A DNA stretch of 64,000 nt from an uncultured Collinsella sp. (lineage in GTDB: Bacteria > Actinomycetota > Coriobacteriia > Coriobacteriales > Coriobacteriaceae): assembly GCA_900549025.1 (NCBI GenBank), contig URMZ01000001.1, positions 103,848-167,847 of the forward strand, written 5' to 3'. The notes below the pieces were generated by a model that was not told where the DNA came from, searched no databases, and worked only from the letters and a program-made list of their open reading frames with translations. Below, in pieces: positions 1 to 8,555 of the stretch (positions within the stretch are counted from its first letter, which is position 1; the number at the start of each line of letters is the position of its first letter). A program made the position numbers and the translations under genes.

Positions 1-126
1 CATGAGCCTACCCGGCGCTCCGGCGCCGTTGTCGAGTCCTTCCTCAAAATCTTCGATGATCGACTCTCGACCGATGAGCATCGGAGGCCGCTTGCCTGCC
101 GTTGGCTTAAAGGGATTTGAATTCAT
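1..126 (-). CDS. AAA-type ATP-binding protein, N-terminal part (cut by window edge)
   Basis: Only the first 42 codons are inside the window. They begin MNSNPFKPTAGKRPP and include the IGRESIIEDFEEGL and GAPGRL segments that precede the Walker A loop in a family of AAA ATPases with a C-terminal winged helix, abundant in actinobacteria. A strong GAGGAGG ribosome binding site lies 6 bases before the ATG. The Walker motifs would lie left of base 1. The decayed gene at 56333-56800 carries middle and C-terminal parts that look like the same family. Three 10-bp repeats stand 36-63 bases upstream of the start. The cellular role of these ATPases is not established. The family call is inference from a short stretch. 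Confidence 0.7.
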   Translation of the reverse strand, partial: MNSNPFKPTAGKRPPMLIGRESIIEDFEEGLDNGAGAPGRLM

Positions 127-160
127 GTCGGCCTCCTCGGATCGGTAAACCCTGGTAACA

Positions 161-190
161 GTTATACCAACTTATACCGAGTTATACCAT
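161..190 (-). repeat. Three 10-bp tandem repeats upstream of the AAA ATPase
   Basis: On the plus strand the units are GTTATACCAA, CTTATACCGA and GTTATACCAT, in exact 10-bp register, so one face of the helix sees three copies. Read toward the ATPase gene, each unit contains GGTATAA, which also resembles a -10 element. The likely role is an operator or iteron for the adjacent gene; that is inference. Confidence 0.6.
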
Positions 191-196
191 CAGCAG

Positions 197-218
197 GTGA
201 CAAAGGGACTGTCCCTCT
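197..218. repeat. Degenerate copy of the GTGACAAAGGGAC palindromic repeat
   Basis: The left arm GTGACAAAGGGAC and the first bases of the right arm (GTCCCT) match the perfect copy at 29529-29555, after which the sequence diverges. It sits in the intergenic space between the ATPase start and the end of the TetM-like gene. Confidence 0.6.
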
Positions 219-290
219 TGCAGCGTCGGCGCCAAAATCAATTAGTCAAGGATCAGAGGGTTCAAAAATCTACCATTTCTACCCCGTCCC

Positions 291-2291
291 CTAATGGCAG
301 AAGAAGGTGGGGTCGGCGGGGCGATAGGAGCGGAAGGTGGCGGGATCGATCTTTACGTGCGCCGCGGCGGGTACGTCGTACCATTTGACCATGTAACCGG
401 CACCGTGAGAGCAAAAGACCGAATCGGGCGTGTTGGGCAGATCGGCCTCGGGCTCATAGGTGGCCGCCTCGATGACGCGCTCGGCATCATGGCAAGCCGC
501 ATAGCCGGCAAACTCTAGGTACAGATGTCCGCGACCGCTCGTGTAGGCAGCCACCTCCAGCGCGTAATCCTGCACCTCGGATGCCGGCACGCGACCCACA
601 AGCTTCGCCCGGTCGCCTGTCATCGTCGGCGGCTCGTACTCGGCACCCATGCGCGTGGCATCCGAGAGCGCCCGACCCACACACTCCCCCGGCACCTCAA
701 GCTCGAAGCGATACCACGGCTCCAGCAGCACCGCAGCATCCGCCTCACGCGCCTGCATGAGCCCCTGGCGAATCGCGCGATACGTGGCCTGGCGAAAGTC
801 GCCGCCCTCGGTGTGTTTGGCATGCGCACGGCCGCCCGTGAGCGTAATGCGCACATCGGTGATGGGCGAGCCGGTCAGCACGCCCAGGTGATCGCGCTCC
901 ATAGCGTTGGTGAGCGCCAAACGCTGCCAGTTAAGATCGAGCTCGTCGGTCGAGGTCACGGTGCCAAACTGCACGCCCGAACCCGCTGGCAACGGTTCCA
1001 GACGCAGATGCACCTCGGCATAGTGGCGCAGCGGCTCAAAGTGGCCCACGCCCTCGACCGGCTGCGAAATAGTCTCCTTATAGAGAATGCCGCCAGGCTC
1101 AAACGCAATCGAAAGGCAAAAGCGATCGGCCAACACCCGCTGCACGACCTCGAGTTGCACGGCGCCCATCAGCTGCAGGTGAATCTGCTCCAGATGAGTA
1201 TTCCAGCTTACGCCGAGCATGGGATCTTCGTCCGCCAGCTCAGTCAGTGCTTTGAACACCGTATGGACATCGTGCTCGTTCGGCAGCACCGTATAGGTGA
1301 GGACCGGCGCAATGACAGGCGCATCGCCCGCGGGCTCCGCACCCAGGGCGTCCCCTGGGCGAACGTGCGCAAGACCCGTCACGGCACAAATACCGCCAGC
1401 GGCAACTTCTTGGGCAAGCTCATACTTCTCGCCGTTATAGATGCGCACCTGGTCGATCTTTTGCTCCCATGCCTCGGCGCCGGAACGTCCGTCAATCATC
1501 TGCTTGGCATGCAGCGTGCCACCGGTCACCTTAACCCAAGCCAAGCGCTCGCCACGGTCTCCACGACTCACGCGGTAGACACGCGCGGCGAACTCTTGGG
1601 GCCATGTTCGCTCGCGCATCAGCGCGCATATGCCATCCAGCAGCTCGTCCACGCCTTGGTCCTTGAGCGCCGAGCCCGCAAAGCAGGGAAACAATTTGCG
1701 CTCGGCAACCATGCTCGACAGCGTTGCGACGGAAAGCTCACCCACCTCAAGAAACTCCTCGAGCGCCACCTCGTCCAATGCGGCAGCGTCCTCCTGAACG
1801 GCACCACCCGCCAACAGTCCGTTGGCATCCAGGCAGCCCTCGGAAAGACGCTGCCCAAGTTGTGCCAGCAAAACATCGCGACCGGGATTCTCCAAATCGA
1901 TTTTGTTGATAAAGATGAACGTCGGAATGTCATAGCGCGCAAGCAGGCGCCACAGGGTTTCGGTGTGTCCCTGCACGCCATCGTTGGCGCCCACAACCAA
2001 AATCGCGTAGTCCAGCGCGCGCAACGTGCGCTCCGCCTCGGCAGAAAAATCGACATGCCCCGGTGCATCCACGAGCATGACGTGGGTATCACCGTGGTCG
2101 AGCACGGCCTGCGACGAGAAAATCGTGATGCCACGTTCGCGCTCGATCTCGTTCGTATCCAGATGCGAATCGCCATCGTCCACGCGGCCGCGCTTGCGAA
2201 TACGACCCGCGTTGAACAGCATGGCCTCGGCCAGCGTGGTCTTGCCGGCATCAACATGCGCCAAGATCCCAACGACCGCTTGCTTCGACAT
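291..2291 (-). CDS. TetM/EF-G-type ribosomal protection GTPase
   Basis: A 666-residue translational GTPase of the elongation factor G / Tet(M) group. The G1 loop AHVDAGKTT is at residues 11-19, the switch RERGIT at about 51-56, DAPGH at 75-79 and NKID at 129-132. EF-G-like domains follow, and the length fits Tet(M)-class proteins (about 640 residues) better than EF-G (about 700). Members of this class remove tetracycline from the ribosome, but many chromosomal homologues in gut anaerobes are of unproven resistance function. I chose the ATG at 2291 because AGGAG lies just upstream and the G1 loop then sits at the usual distance; the reading frame continues 23 codons further up. A long open frame on the opposite strand is a shadow of codon bias. 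No attenuator leader of the tet(M) type was recognised. Confidence 0.85.
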   Translation of the reverse strand: MSKQAVVGILAHVDAGKTTLAEAMLFNAGRIRKRGRVDDGDSHLDTNEIERERGITIFSSQAVLDHGDTHVMLVDAPGHVDFSAEAERTLRALDYAILVVGANDGVQGHTETLWRLLARYDIPTFIFINKIDLENPGRDVLLAQLGQRLSEGCLDANGLLAGGAVQEDAAALDEVALEEFLEVGELSVATLSSMVAERKLFPCFAGSALKDQGVDELLDGICALMRERTWPQEFAARVYRVSRGDRGERLAWVKVTGGTLHAKQMIDGRSGAEAWEQKIDQVRIYNGEKYELAQEVAAGGICAVTGLAHVRPGDALGAEPAGDAPVIAPVLTYTVLPNEHDVHTVFKALTELADEDPMLGVSWNTHLEQIHLQLMGAVQLEVVQRVLADRFCLSIAFEPGGILYKETISQPVEGVGHFEPLRHYAEVHLRLEPLPAGSGVQFGTVTSTDELDLNWQRLALTNAMERDHLGVLTGSPITDVRITLTGGRAHAKHTEGGDFRQATYRAIRQGLMQAREADAAVLLEPWYRFELEVPGECVGRALSDATRMGAEYEPPTMTGDRAKLVGRVPASEVQDYALEVAAYTSGRGHLYLEFAGYAACHDAERVIEAATYEPEADLPNTPDSVFCSHGAGYMVKWYDVPAAAHVKIDPATFRSYRPADPTFFCH

Positions 2292-2478
2292 GGCTCTCCT
2301 CTTATTACAAGCCCATCGCACGCGGCAACGGGCACTCACGCTCCACACTGGATGATACAATTTACGGGCCGGCGGGCGAAGCGGGCCCTATCCCCCGACC
2401 GAGCTCATCGCCCCGCGTTGCCGCGCGGCGATTTTCGTAGGTTCGCGCCTTGCGAAAGCCGGCTTGCAAAACAGCACA

Positions 2479-2518
2479 GCGAACGAAAATGGCCCCACCC
2501 GAGGCCATTTTCGTTCGC
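2479..2518 (-). terminator. Hairpin downstream of the GNAT gene
   Basis: GCGAACGAAAATGGCC and its exact complement form a 16-bp stem with an 8-base loop. It lies between the acetyltransferase stop and the TetM-like start, both on the minus strand. Only a short T-rich stretch follows, so termination strength is uncertain. Confidence 0.6.
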
Positions 2519-2545
2519 GCGAATTATTGATACGCGCCCTCGATC

Positions 2546-3037
2546 TTATGCCTCGCGCAGCCAGTCAAACGCAACACGCGGCGTGCCGTCCGACACATAC
2601 ACGACGCCGGCGCGCTCAAACCCCGCCTTGATGCTCGCACCCTGCATGGGTAGGTTGTCCTGATGCGTGTCGATGCGCAGGTGATTGGCGCGCTCCTTGG
2701 CAAAGGCAAACATCGCAGCCGCGATACCGTGCACGGTGCCATCGGACGCCACGCGGTGCAGCACGGCGTACGGAGTGTCGCTACGCCATTGACCGTCCTC
2801 AATTACGTCATAGCACTCGTCCGGGCCCGGCAAAAAGGCAAACGTCGCCACTACGCGGCCGTCGACTTCGCACACATAGCTGCCATCGGCGGCGATGTCG
2901 GCAGCCAGTTGCTCGGCCGAAGGCGTGCCCTCGGGCCACTGCGTGGCGTTGCCATGCGCGCGCATAAAGGCGCGGGCAGCGTCGTAGATAGCCATGACGG
3001 CGGGAATGTCGGTATCGAGGGTTTTTCTGATCATCAC
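2546..3037 (-). CDS. GNAT family N-acetyltransferase
   Basis: 163 residues with the GNAT layout: an N-terminal IRKTLDTDIPAVMAIYDAAR segment, a central VVATFAFLPG strand, an acyl-CoA loop region around HRVASDGTVHGIAAAMFAFA, and IDTHQDNLPMQGASIKAGFERAG near the C-terminus. The last block is typical of the subfamily that contains many uncharacterised acetyltransferases of Firmicutes and Actinobacteria. Substrate unknown. Two adjacent ATG codons (3037 and 3034) could both serve; a GTGAGG ribosome binding site lies upstream of both. It is a single-gene unit between a divergent small gene and a terminator hairpin. Confidence 0.85.
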   Translation of the reverse strand: MMIRKTLDTDIPAVMAIYDAARAFMRAHGNATQWPEGTPSAEQLAADIAADGSYVCEVDGRVVATFAFLPGPDECYDVIEDGQWRSDTPYAVLHRVASDGTVHGIAAAMFAFAKERANHLRIDTHQDNLPMQGASIKAGFERAGVVYVSDGTPRVAFDWLREA

Positions 3038-3111
3038 GCGGCGGCCTCACGTTTATTGGTATCACTTTGATTGAGCAATGATACCAGCGTTTGAAGAGGG
3101 GCGCGAAGCAG

Positions 3112-3408
3112 ATGGGAAGCAAAAAGCGAGCCGCCTGGTCAAAGGCCAAAAGCGAGTTTTTGGGCGCTGCCACCGGCGGCGATATGAGCGACCTGTTTGC
3201 GCGCGAAGACGAGCGCCGCGACGCCCTGAACGCCGAGCGCAATGAAGCCTGGCGCTACAAGTCGTGCGAACGCAAAAACCGTTACGACACGCGCGCCGAG
3301 GCCGAGGCAGTTATGGCCGACTGCGAAAGTCGCGGGCGGCGCGGTTTGGCCTGCTACAAATGCGAATACTGCGGCGGCTGGCACCTGACATCGCACCCTT
3401 GGAAATAG
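3112..3408 (+). CDS. Small Cys-rich hypothetical protein
   Basis: 98 residues beginning MGSKKRAAW. The C-terminal part has CERKNRYDTRAEAEAVMADC followed by ACYKCEYCGGWHLTS. The CxxC with a nearby His and an upstream Cys suggests a zinc-ribbon-like fold, found in many small phage and chromosomal proteins. The ATG at 3112 is preferred over an upstream TTG at 3091, which overlaps the purine-rich stretch GAAGAGGGG that probably provides ribosome binding. Function unknown. It is divergent from the acetyltransferase and convergent with rsmJ. Confidence 0.65.
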   Translation: MGSKKRAAWSKAKSEFLGAATGGDMSDLFAREDERRDALNAERNEAWRYKSCERKNRYDTRAEAEAVMADCESRGRRGLACYKCEYCGGWHLTSHPWK

Positions 3409-3456
3409 GCACCGCATCGGCACGGCACCGACGGAGCGCCAACCATCGCACGCAAG

Positions 3457-4161
3457 CTACGGGCGCGGCGGCACCAAGACATCGTAACGAACGGCCTTGC
3501 CCGCAAGTTGATAGCTCGGCTTAACACCGGCAAGCAGCGGGCCCTTTACCGGCCGCTTGATAACGACTTTGCGCGGGTGCACCGCAAGCGCAGCTTCGAC
3601 CAGCGTCCCCTCATCAGCACACGGCTGTTCCAAATGGTGCAGGAGTTGGAACTTCTTTTTAACCGCCGCGCTCTTGGTGCGCCCGGGAAACATGGGGTCC
3701 AGATACACCACGTCGGGAGCGGCAAGCTCGCCCTGACCGATCAGCTCAGCCGCATGGCGAAGACCGACAATGCTGTCCTCGCCCGCATGTAAGCGCATGC
3801 GCGCCACGGCTGTCGCAAGCGCCGGATCATCTGCCGCGCGATCCAAAGCATCCATGAGGAGCGCCGCGATCACGCAATCCTGCTCATACAGATCGACGGT
3901 AAAGCCCGCAGCCGCCAACAGCAGCGAATCCTCGCCAAAGCCCGCCGTGGCGTCAATCGCCCATGGTTGCTCGATGCCTTTTGTGCGCGCAGCCTTTACC
4001 AGCAGCTCTTGCTGCAGACGACCCTGCTTGAGACGTGGAAGCATACGAGTAAAATCGGCACGCAGCTCCATCGTGCCGTCGGTGAGCGTGAGGCCCTCGG
4101 ACGTCCCGGTCAGCTCAAGCCCCGCGGCCCGAGCAACAGAAAAGGGATCGACGACGCCCAT
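3457..4161 (-). CDS. rsmJ: 16S rRNA m2G1516 methyltransferase RsmJ-like
   Basis: 234-residue class I SAM-dependent methyltransferase. The SAM motif DATAGFGEDS is at about 70-79 and the catalytic-type motif YLDPMFPGRTKSAAVKKK at about 150, both characteristic of RsmJ (YhiQ), which methylates G1516 of 16S rRNA. Length is close to the family norm of about 250. The N-terminal domain is short. Function is assigned by family; the Gram-positive homologues are less studied than E. coli RsmJ. Confidence 0.85.
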   Translation of the reverse strand: MGVVDPFSVARAAGLELTGTSEGLTLTDGTMELRADFTRMLPRLKQGRLQQELLVKAARTKGIEQPWAIDATAGFGEDSLLLAAAGFTVDLYEQDCVIAALLMDALDRAADDPALATAVARMRLHAGEDSIVGLRHAAELIGQGELAAPDVVYLDPMFPGRTKSAAVKKKFQLLHHLEQPCADEGTLVEAALAVHPRKVVIKRPVKGPLLAGVKPSYQLAGKAVRYDVLVPPRP

Positions 4162-4224
4162 GGGTACTCCTTAACAAGCAAAACGAATACGTGAGCGCCG
4201 TTTATGTCAGCACCCAACCGTCCG

Positions 4225-4368
4225 CTATTGTCCCACATGCGACATGGCCCACAGCATCGCAATGCAAAGTACCGCCATCAATCCCGTGCACACGGCAGCA
4301 ATCACGGAATCGCCCATGCGCCTTCCCAACGACCGCGGCTCACGCACTTGCCCTGCTCCGTACATCAT
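4225..4368 (-). CDS. 47-residue single-span membrane protein
   Basis: A short gene beginning MMYGAGQVREPRSLG with one hydrophobic span (about residues 21-40, VIAAVCTGLMAVLCIAMLW) and a short tail SHVGQ. A near-perfect AGGAGG site stands 5 bases before the first of two ATG codons, which is the main reason to believe it is translated and to reject the longer frame that opens at 4434. A basic stretch before the span predicts the N-terminus inside. Function unknown; no family recognised. Confidence 0.6.
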   Translation of the reverse strand: MMYGAGQVREPRSLGRRMGDSVIAAVCTGLMAVLCIAMLWAMSHVGQ

Positions 4369-4596
4369 GACTCCTCCTTGAGACCAGCTCCTTGTTACGG
4401 CCTCATCATCGCAGCGCCGCACATGGGCTGCCATCGATTTGCCTTACAGCTGGCTTTCCTTTTTGAAAGGTTGGACCGTGCAGGCAAGAGACGCTTTCAA
4501 ACGCATGCATCGCCCCGTTGAACTACAATGTGCTTCACCATATGTGCAGCACATGAGGTGCGCCAGGTTGGCGTACTCGTATCGAAAGGACCAGCC

Positions 4597-4998
4597 ATGA
4601 GCTTCACTCGCAAGACTCTCAAAATCCTTGCTCTCATCTACTTTGTTTTGGGCATCGCCAGCCTCGTCACCGCCGGCGTCGGTATCGCCACGGGCGGTCT
4701 CGATTCCACGTACGGTTCGTACGCCACGCTCGCAGCGGTCGTGCTTATCGCCAAGGGTCTCGTCGACCTTGCCGCAGGCGTCGCCGGTATCAAGGGCGCC
4801 AACAAGCCTTCGCAGGTGGACGGCGCGTTTAAGCTCGGTATTGTTGCCGCGGTCGCCACGCTTGCCCAAGCGGTGCTCACGCTTCCCGCGTTTGGCGGCG
4901 ACGCCATCAACTTTGGCGCCTTTGTCATCGTGGTCTACGACCTGTTCTTTGTTCAGCAGGCACACGCCGTTAAGGCCGAGAACAAGGACCGCCTGTAA
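4597..4998 (+). CDS. Small four-span membrane protein
   Basis: 133 residues, mostly hydrophobic, with spans around LKILALIYFVLGIASLVTAG, YATLAAVVLIAKGLVDLAAG, LGIVAAVATLAQAVLTLP and NFGAFVIVVYDLFFVQQA. The start ATG is set by AAAGGA 8 bases upstream; an upstream in-frame start at 4528 has no ribosome binding site. Resembles uncharacterised membrane proteins widespread in Coriobacteriia; function unknown. A terminator hairpin follows. Confidence 0.75.
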   Translation: MSFTRKTLKILALIYFVLGIASLVTAGVGIATGGLDSTYGSYATLAAVVLIAKGLVDLAAGVAGIKGANKPSQVDGAFKLGIVAAVATLAQAVLTLPAFGGDAINFGAFVIVVYDLFFVQQAHAVKAENKDRL

Positions 4999-5036
4999 GC
5001 GCTCGCTTCTCATAACCTCTGCAGCCAAGCAACTAA

Positions 5037-5072
5037 AAAGGGCCGATCGCGCATCTCCGCGGTCGGCCCTTT
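5037..5072 (+). terminator. Rho-independent terminator
   Basis: AAAGGGCCGA-tCGCG and CGCGg-TCGGCCCTTT form a strong stem around a 6-base loop, 39 bases after the membrane protein stop. Flanking A and T runs make it usable from either side. Confidence 0.8.
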
Positions 5073-5126
5073 ACGTTTGCCCAGACAAAACCTACCAAAA
5101 CAAACCTGTCCCTTTTTGGCAGGTTG

Positions 5127-5942
5127 TTAGCTGTGGCGGTACTCGGCGATGATGAAGTCGATGTCGGTTTGAAGGGTGTCCAAGTTTGCCAGGCGCTCTT
5201 TATCGGCAGGGCGCGTGCGGTAGTAGTACGGCGTCATCTGGAACACCGCCTCGATGTCGACCTGGGTTTGGAGCGTAATGTTCGCAGACACCCGCCGCGT
5301 TCCGACCAACTCGAGCTCGGTGGTCTTCGGCAGCTTCTCATCGTTAAGGTACGGCGTGTCGTAGAGTACCTCCTTGAGCCCAAACAGATGACGGGCACCC
5401 GGCACCACGGTGTAGAGCGAGCCCTCTGGCGCCAGCACGCGAGAAAACTCACGCTCGTTAAAGGGAGCAAAGAGCTCGGTCACCATATCGAAGGTGCCAT
5501 CGGCCACGGAGATGTCCTTCATGTTGGCCACGAAGTAGGTCGCATCGCCGCGCTTGGCGGCAAGGCGCACCATCTCTTTGCCCAGGTCAAAGCCGTAAGC
5601 ATCCACGCCCGGCACCGCACCCATGGCGCTGGTGTAATAGCCCTCGCCACAGCAAATATCGAGCAACGTCATGGGGCAGTTCGTAGACGCGGCACGTCCA
5701 GACACCCGCTCGCGCACCAGCTCGACCATCGCATCGCGCAACGGCGCATAGTAACCGCGGTTCAGAAAGTCGCGACGGCTGCGTGCCTGCGACTTGGGAT
5801 CGCCCATGGAGTCGCCGCTCTTGGACGAGCACAGGAGATATAGATAGCCCTCGCGCGCACGGTCAAACCGGTGCCCGCCCGCGCATGCAGCACCGCGTTC
5901 GTCATCCACCAGCGGCTCATGGCAAACGGGACACAACAACAT
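5127..5942 (-). CDS. rlmA: 23S rRNA (guanine-N1) methyltransferase RlmA family
   Basis: 271 residues. The N-terminus has the zinc finger of RlmA, CPVC at 4-7 followed by C-x3-H at about 20-24, then FDRAREGYLYLL, and an RRDFLNRGYYAPLRDAM segment matching the family. The SAM-binding motif LLDICCGEGYY follows at about 93-103. RlmA(I) methylates G745 and RlmA(II)/TlrB methylates G748 of 23S rRNA; the latter can affect tylosin susceptibility. Sequence inspection alone does not separate the two. The gene stands alone. Confidence 0.88.
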   Translation of the reverse strand: MLLCPVCHEPLVDDERGAACAGGHRFDRAREGYLYLLCSSKSGDSMGDPKSQARSRRDFLNRGYYAPLRDAMVELVRERVSGRAASTNCPMTLLDICCGEGYYTSAMGAVPGVDAYGFDLGKEMVRLAAKRGDATYFVANMKDISVADGTFDMVTELFAPFNEREFSRVLAPEGSLYTVVPGARHLFGLKEVLYDTPYLNDEKLPKTTELELVGTRRVSANITLQTQVDIEAVFQMTPYYYRTRPADKERLANLDTLQTDIDFIIAEYRHS

Positions 5943-5998
5943 GACAACTCCTTAGCGCGAACAACACAACGCCCACCATTGTCGCACGCCTTCCCCGC

Positions 5999-6056
5999 CT
6001 AGTCATTGGGGACGTTCTTGAATGACTAGTCGTTTAAGAACGTCCCCAATGACTAG
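5999..6056. repeat. Intergenic hairpin repeat, family 1, copy A
   Basis: Perfect 21-base arms at 5999-6019 and 6036-6056 (right arm AAGAACGTCCCCAATGACTAG) around a 16-base loop that itself contains the palindrome GACTAGTC. Further copies are at 18277-18359 and 28494-28547. It separates rlmA from the MATE gene and could act as a terminator or mRNA end for either. Confidence 0.85.
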
Positions 6057-6120
6057 TCGATTAGGAGTATCATCATCTGCGCAAATAAGCACGAAAGAGC
6101 ATATTAGAGATTGAGAGCGT

Positions 6121-7503
6121 ATGGCTGACACCGTATCTAAGCACATTGACATGACCACCGGCTCGCTGTGGCGCAATATTCCCCTGTTCGCCTTCCCCGT
6201 GGCCGCCACGAGCATCTTGGAGCAGCTGTCGAACCTCATCGCCACGGTCATCATCGGTAATTTCTCGGGCGACCAGGGAACCCTCGCCATGGCGGCGGTC
6301 GGCTCCAATGTTCCGCTTACTAGCCTTATGCTCAACCTGTTTATTGGCATGTCGCTTGGCTCCAACGTGGTCATCGCCAACGCTATCGGCCGCAACGATC
6401 AGAACATGGTCAAACGCGCCGTCCATACCTCGATTTTAATGGCGCTCGTGGGCTTTGTCGTCATCGCGCTGGGCGAGATCTTTGCCGAGCCCATGCTCGC
6501 CGCGCTCAACGTCCCCGCCGAGACCATGCCGCTCGCCTCACTCTACCTACGCGTCTTTTTGCTCAGCATGCCCTCGATTTTGCTCTACAACTTTGAGGCC
6601 GCGATCTTCCGCTCCGTCGGCATCACCCGCATGCCGCTGCAGGCGCTTGCCGTGTCCACCGTCCTCAACATTGGCCTGGACCTCATCTTTGTCCCCGTAC
6701 TCCACTGGGGAGTCGCGGGCGTCGCCATCGCCACCGCCATCGCCTACACCGTCAGCGCCGCTACGCTCTTTATCCGCCTGCTCAAGACCGACTCCGTCGT
6801 CCGCGTCACCCCGCGCGACCTGGCTATCGACCCCGTCGCCCTCAAGCGGATCGTCAAGATCGGCCTGCCCGCCGGCATCCAAAGCGCCGTCTTTGCTGTC
6901 GCCAACATCATCATCCAGTCTGCCATCAACAGTCTGGGCACCGAGGTCATGGCCGCATCGAGCGCCGCCATGAGTCTGGAGTACGTTTGTTACAACCTGC
7001 TCAACAGCTTTAGCCAGGCTTGCACCACCTTTGTGGGACAAAACCACGGTGCCCGCAAGATCGACCGCTGCACCAAAACGCTCAAGGTCTGCCTGGTCGA
7101 AGGCGGTATCGTCGCGCTCACCACGATTATCGTTATTGTCGGCCTTGGACGCGAGATTTTGTCGCTGTTCAACAGCGATCCCAACATCGTCTCGATCGGC
7201 TATATCCGCGTGTGCTCGATCTTCCCGGCGTACGCCTTTAGCATGTTCTACGAAAACATGTCCGGCTACCTGCGCGGCTTTGGCATCTCGCTCACGCCCG
7301 CCCTCATCACCATGATCTTCGTCTGCGGCATCCGCTTCTATTGGGTGTTTTGCGTGTTCCCGCACTTCCGCACCTTTGCGAACATCATGATGGTCTACCC
7401 CATCAGCCTGGGCACCACGGCGTTCTTTATGGTCGTGGCGGTATTGCTCTGCCACCCCGCACGCACCTATCGTGCCACCCAAGCCAAAGCGACAGCCCGC
7501 TAA
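6121..7503 (+). CDS. MATE family multidrug/Na+ antiporter
   Basis: 460 residues, strongly hydrophobic, with the expected twelve spans of MATE exporters. The N-terminus IPLFAFPVAATSILEQLSNLIATVIIGNF and the repeated half near LKRIVKIGLPAGIQSAVFAVANIIIQSAINSLG are the family hallmarks. Such proteins export cationic compounds in exchange for Na+ or H+. Substrate cannot be read from the sequence. The start ATG has only a weak GAGAG site. Convergent with the LysR gene 27 bases downstream. Confidence 0.9.
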   Translation: MADTVSKHIDMTTGSLWRNIPLFAFPVAATSILEQLSNLIATVIIGNFSGDQGTLAMAAVGSNVPLTSLMLNLFIGMSLGSNVVIANAIGRNDQNMVKRAVHTSILMALVGFVVIALGEIFAEPMLAALNVPAETMPLASLYLRVFLLSMPSILLYNFEAAIFRSVGITRMPLQALAVSTVLNIGLDLIFVPVLHWGVAGVAIATAIAYTVSAATLFIRLLKTDSVVRVTPRDLAIDPVALKRIVKIGLPAGIQSAVFAVANIIIQSAINSLGTEVMAASSAAMSLEYVCYNLLNSFSQACTTFVGQNHGARKIDRCTKTLKVCLVEGGIVALTTIIVIVGLGREILSLFNSDPNIVSIGYIRVCSIFPAYAFSMFYENMSGYLRGFGISLTPALITMIFVCGIRFYWVFCVFPHFRTFANIMMVYPISLGTTAFFMVVAVLLCHPARTYRATQAKATAR

Positions 7504-7530
7504 ACACCGCACTCAACGCCACGCCAGTCA

Positions 7531-8397
7531 TTAATTGACAATATGTGAGCTCATATAGTCGATAAAGCGCCTCGTGGCGATGGGCATGGTGTCCCAGCTG
7601 CGCCAGGCGGCCACCACATCGCGCGAGGGGGCATGCACGATGGGCCGCACACAAATATCGGCTCGCATACCCTCCACAGTACGACGGTAGAGCATGCTCA
7701 CGCCTAGGCCCTCCTCCACCATCGCCATGATGGTGTAGTCATCGGTCACCTCACTCGTCACGTGCGGCGACAGCCCATGCGCCGCGAATGCATCGAGCAC
7801 CAGGCTCTGTTCGCCCTCATCCAGCAACACAAACGGCTCGGACGCCAGATCGGCGAGCGTCACCTTCTCCTTTGCCGTCAGCGGATGCGCGGCCGGCAAC
7901 AATGCCACCAACTCGTCGTGATAGACCACGCGCTTCTCGAGCCCAGCGGTAAATCCGCGCGCCGTAAAGCAAAAATCAACCACGCCATCGTGCACCCATT
8001 GAGCGTTGCGCGTGTAATCGCCCTGCTTGAGGGTAAAGCGTACGCCCGGGTGCAGCGCACCAAAGTCGCGAATCACACGCGGCAACACGGTACGACTCAC
8101 GTTGGTAAACGTCGCGATGCGAATATCGGTCGACGAAAGCCCCAGCAGCTCCTGGCGCTTGCCCTCGAGCTCGACCTCGGCGGTCACAATCTGGCGCAGG
8201 TACGGCAGATATTGTTTACCGTCGCGCGTAAGCGAAACGCCCTGCTTACCGCGCTCGATAAGTGTGGTGCCCAGCTCGCGCTCGAGCGCTTTGACGGCCT
8301 GGCTCACCGCACTTTGCGTATAGCCCAGCTCGTCCGCCGCGCCCTTAAGACTGCCGCGATCGACCACCATACAAACAATCTGATACCGCGATGTCAT
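7531..8397 (-). CDS. LysR family transcriptional regulator
   Basis: 288 residues. The N-terminal winged helix-turn-helix MTSRYQIVCMVVDRGSLKGAADELGYTQSAVSQAVKALEREL is classic LysR, followed by an effector-binding domain. It is divergent from the EamA transporter gene, the usual arrangement for a LysR protein and its target, so it probably controls 8556-9458. The 158-base divergent spacer is where its sites would lie. Inducer unknown. Confidence 0.9.
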   Translation of the reverse strand: MTSRYQIVCMVVDRGSLKGAADELGYTQSAVSQAVKALERELGTTLIERGKQGVSLTRDGKQYLPYLRQIVTAEVELEGKRQELLGLSSTDIRIATFTNVSRTVLPRVIRDFGALHPGVRFTLKQGDYTRNAQWVHDGVVDFCFTARGFTAGLEKRVVYHDELVALLPAAHPLTAKEKVTLADLASEPFVLLDEGEQSLVLDAFAAHGLSPHVTSEVTDDYTIMAMVEEGLGVSMLYRRTVEGMRADICVRPIVHAPSRDVVAAWRSWDTMPIATRRFIDYMSSHIVN

Positions 8398-8555
8398 CGT
8401 GCCTCCACATCAATGCAGCCGTAAAACGTTTTGTCAGCGCTTTTCGCGCCTACTTTAGCATTTCTTAATCATACTGAAGATACATTCGCTTTACTACATC
8501 CACATCTGGGAGCAGAATCCTTTGTACGAAACCGTTCTGTAACAAAAGGAGTCCC

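Noticed and set aside
525-2663. 712-codon open frame on the plus strand opposite the TetM-like gene
   Set aside because: It is antisense to a clear GTPase gene, has no recognisable domain and is rich in Arg, His and Ala, as expected from a shadow of GC-biased codons.
5084-5124. ACCTACCAAAA ... TTTTTGGCAGGT dyad as a separate repeat family
   Set aside because: Only one copy is visible; it is most simply part of the end of the rlmA transcript.
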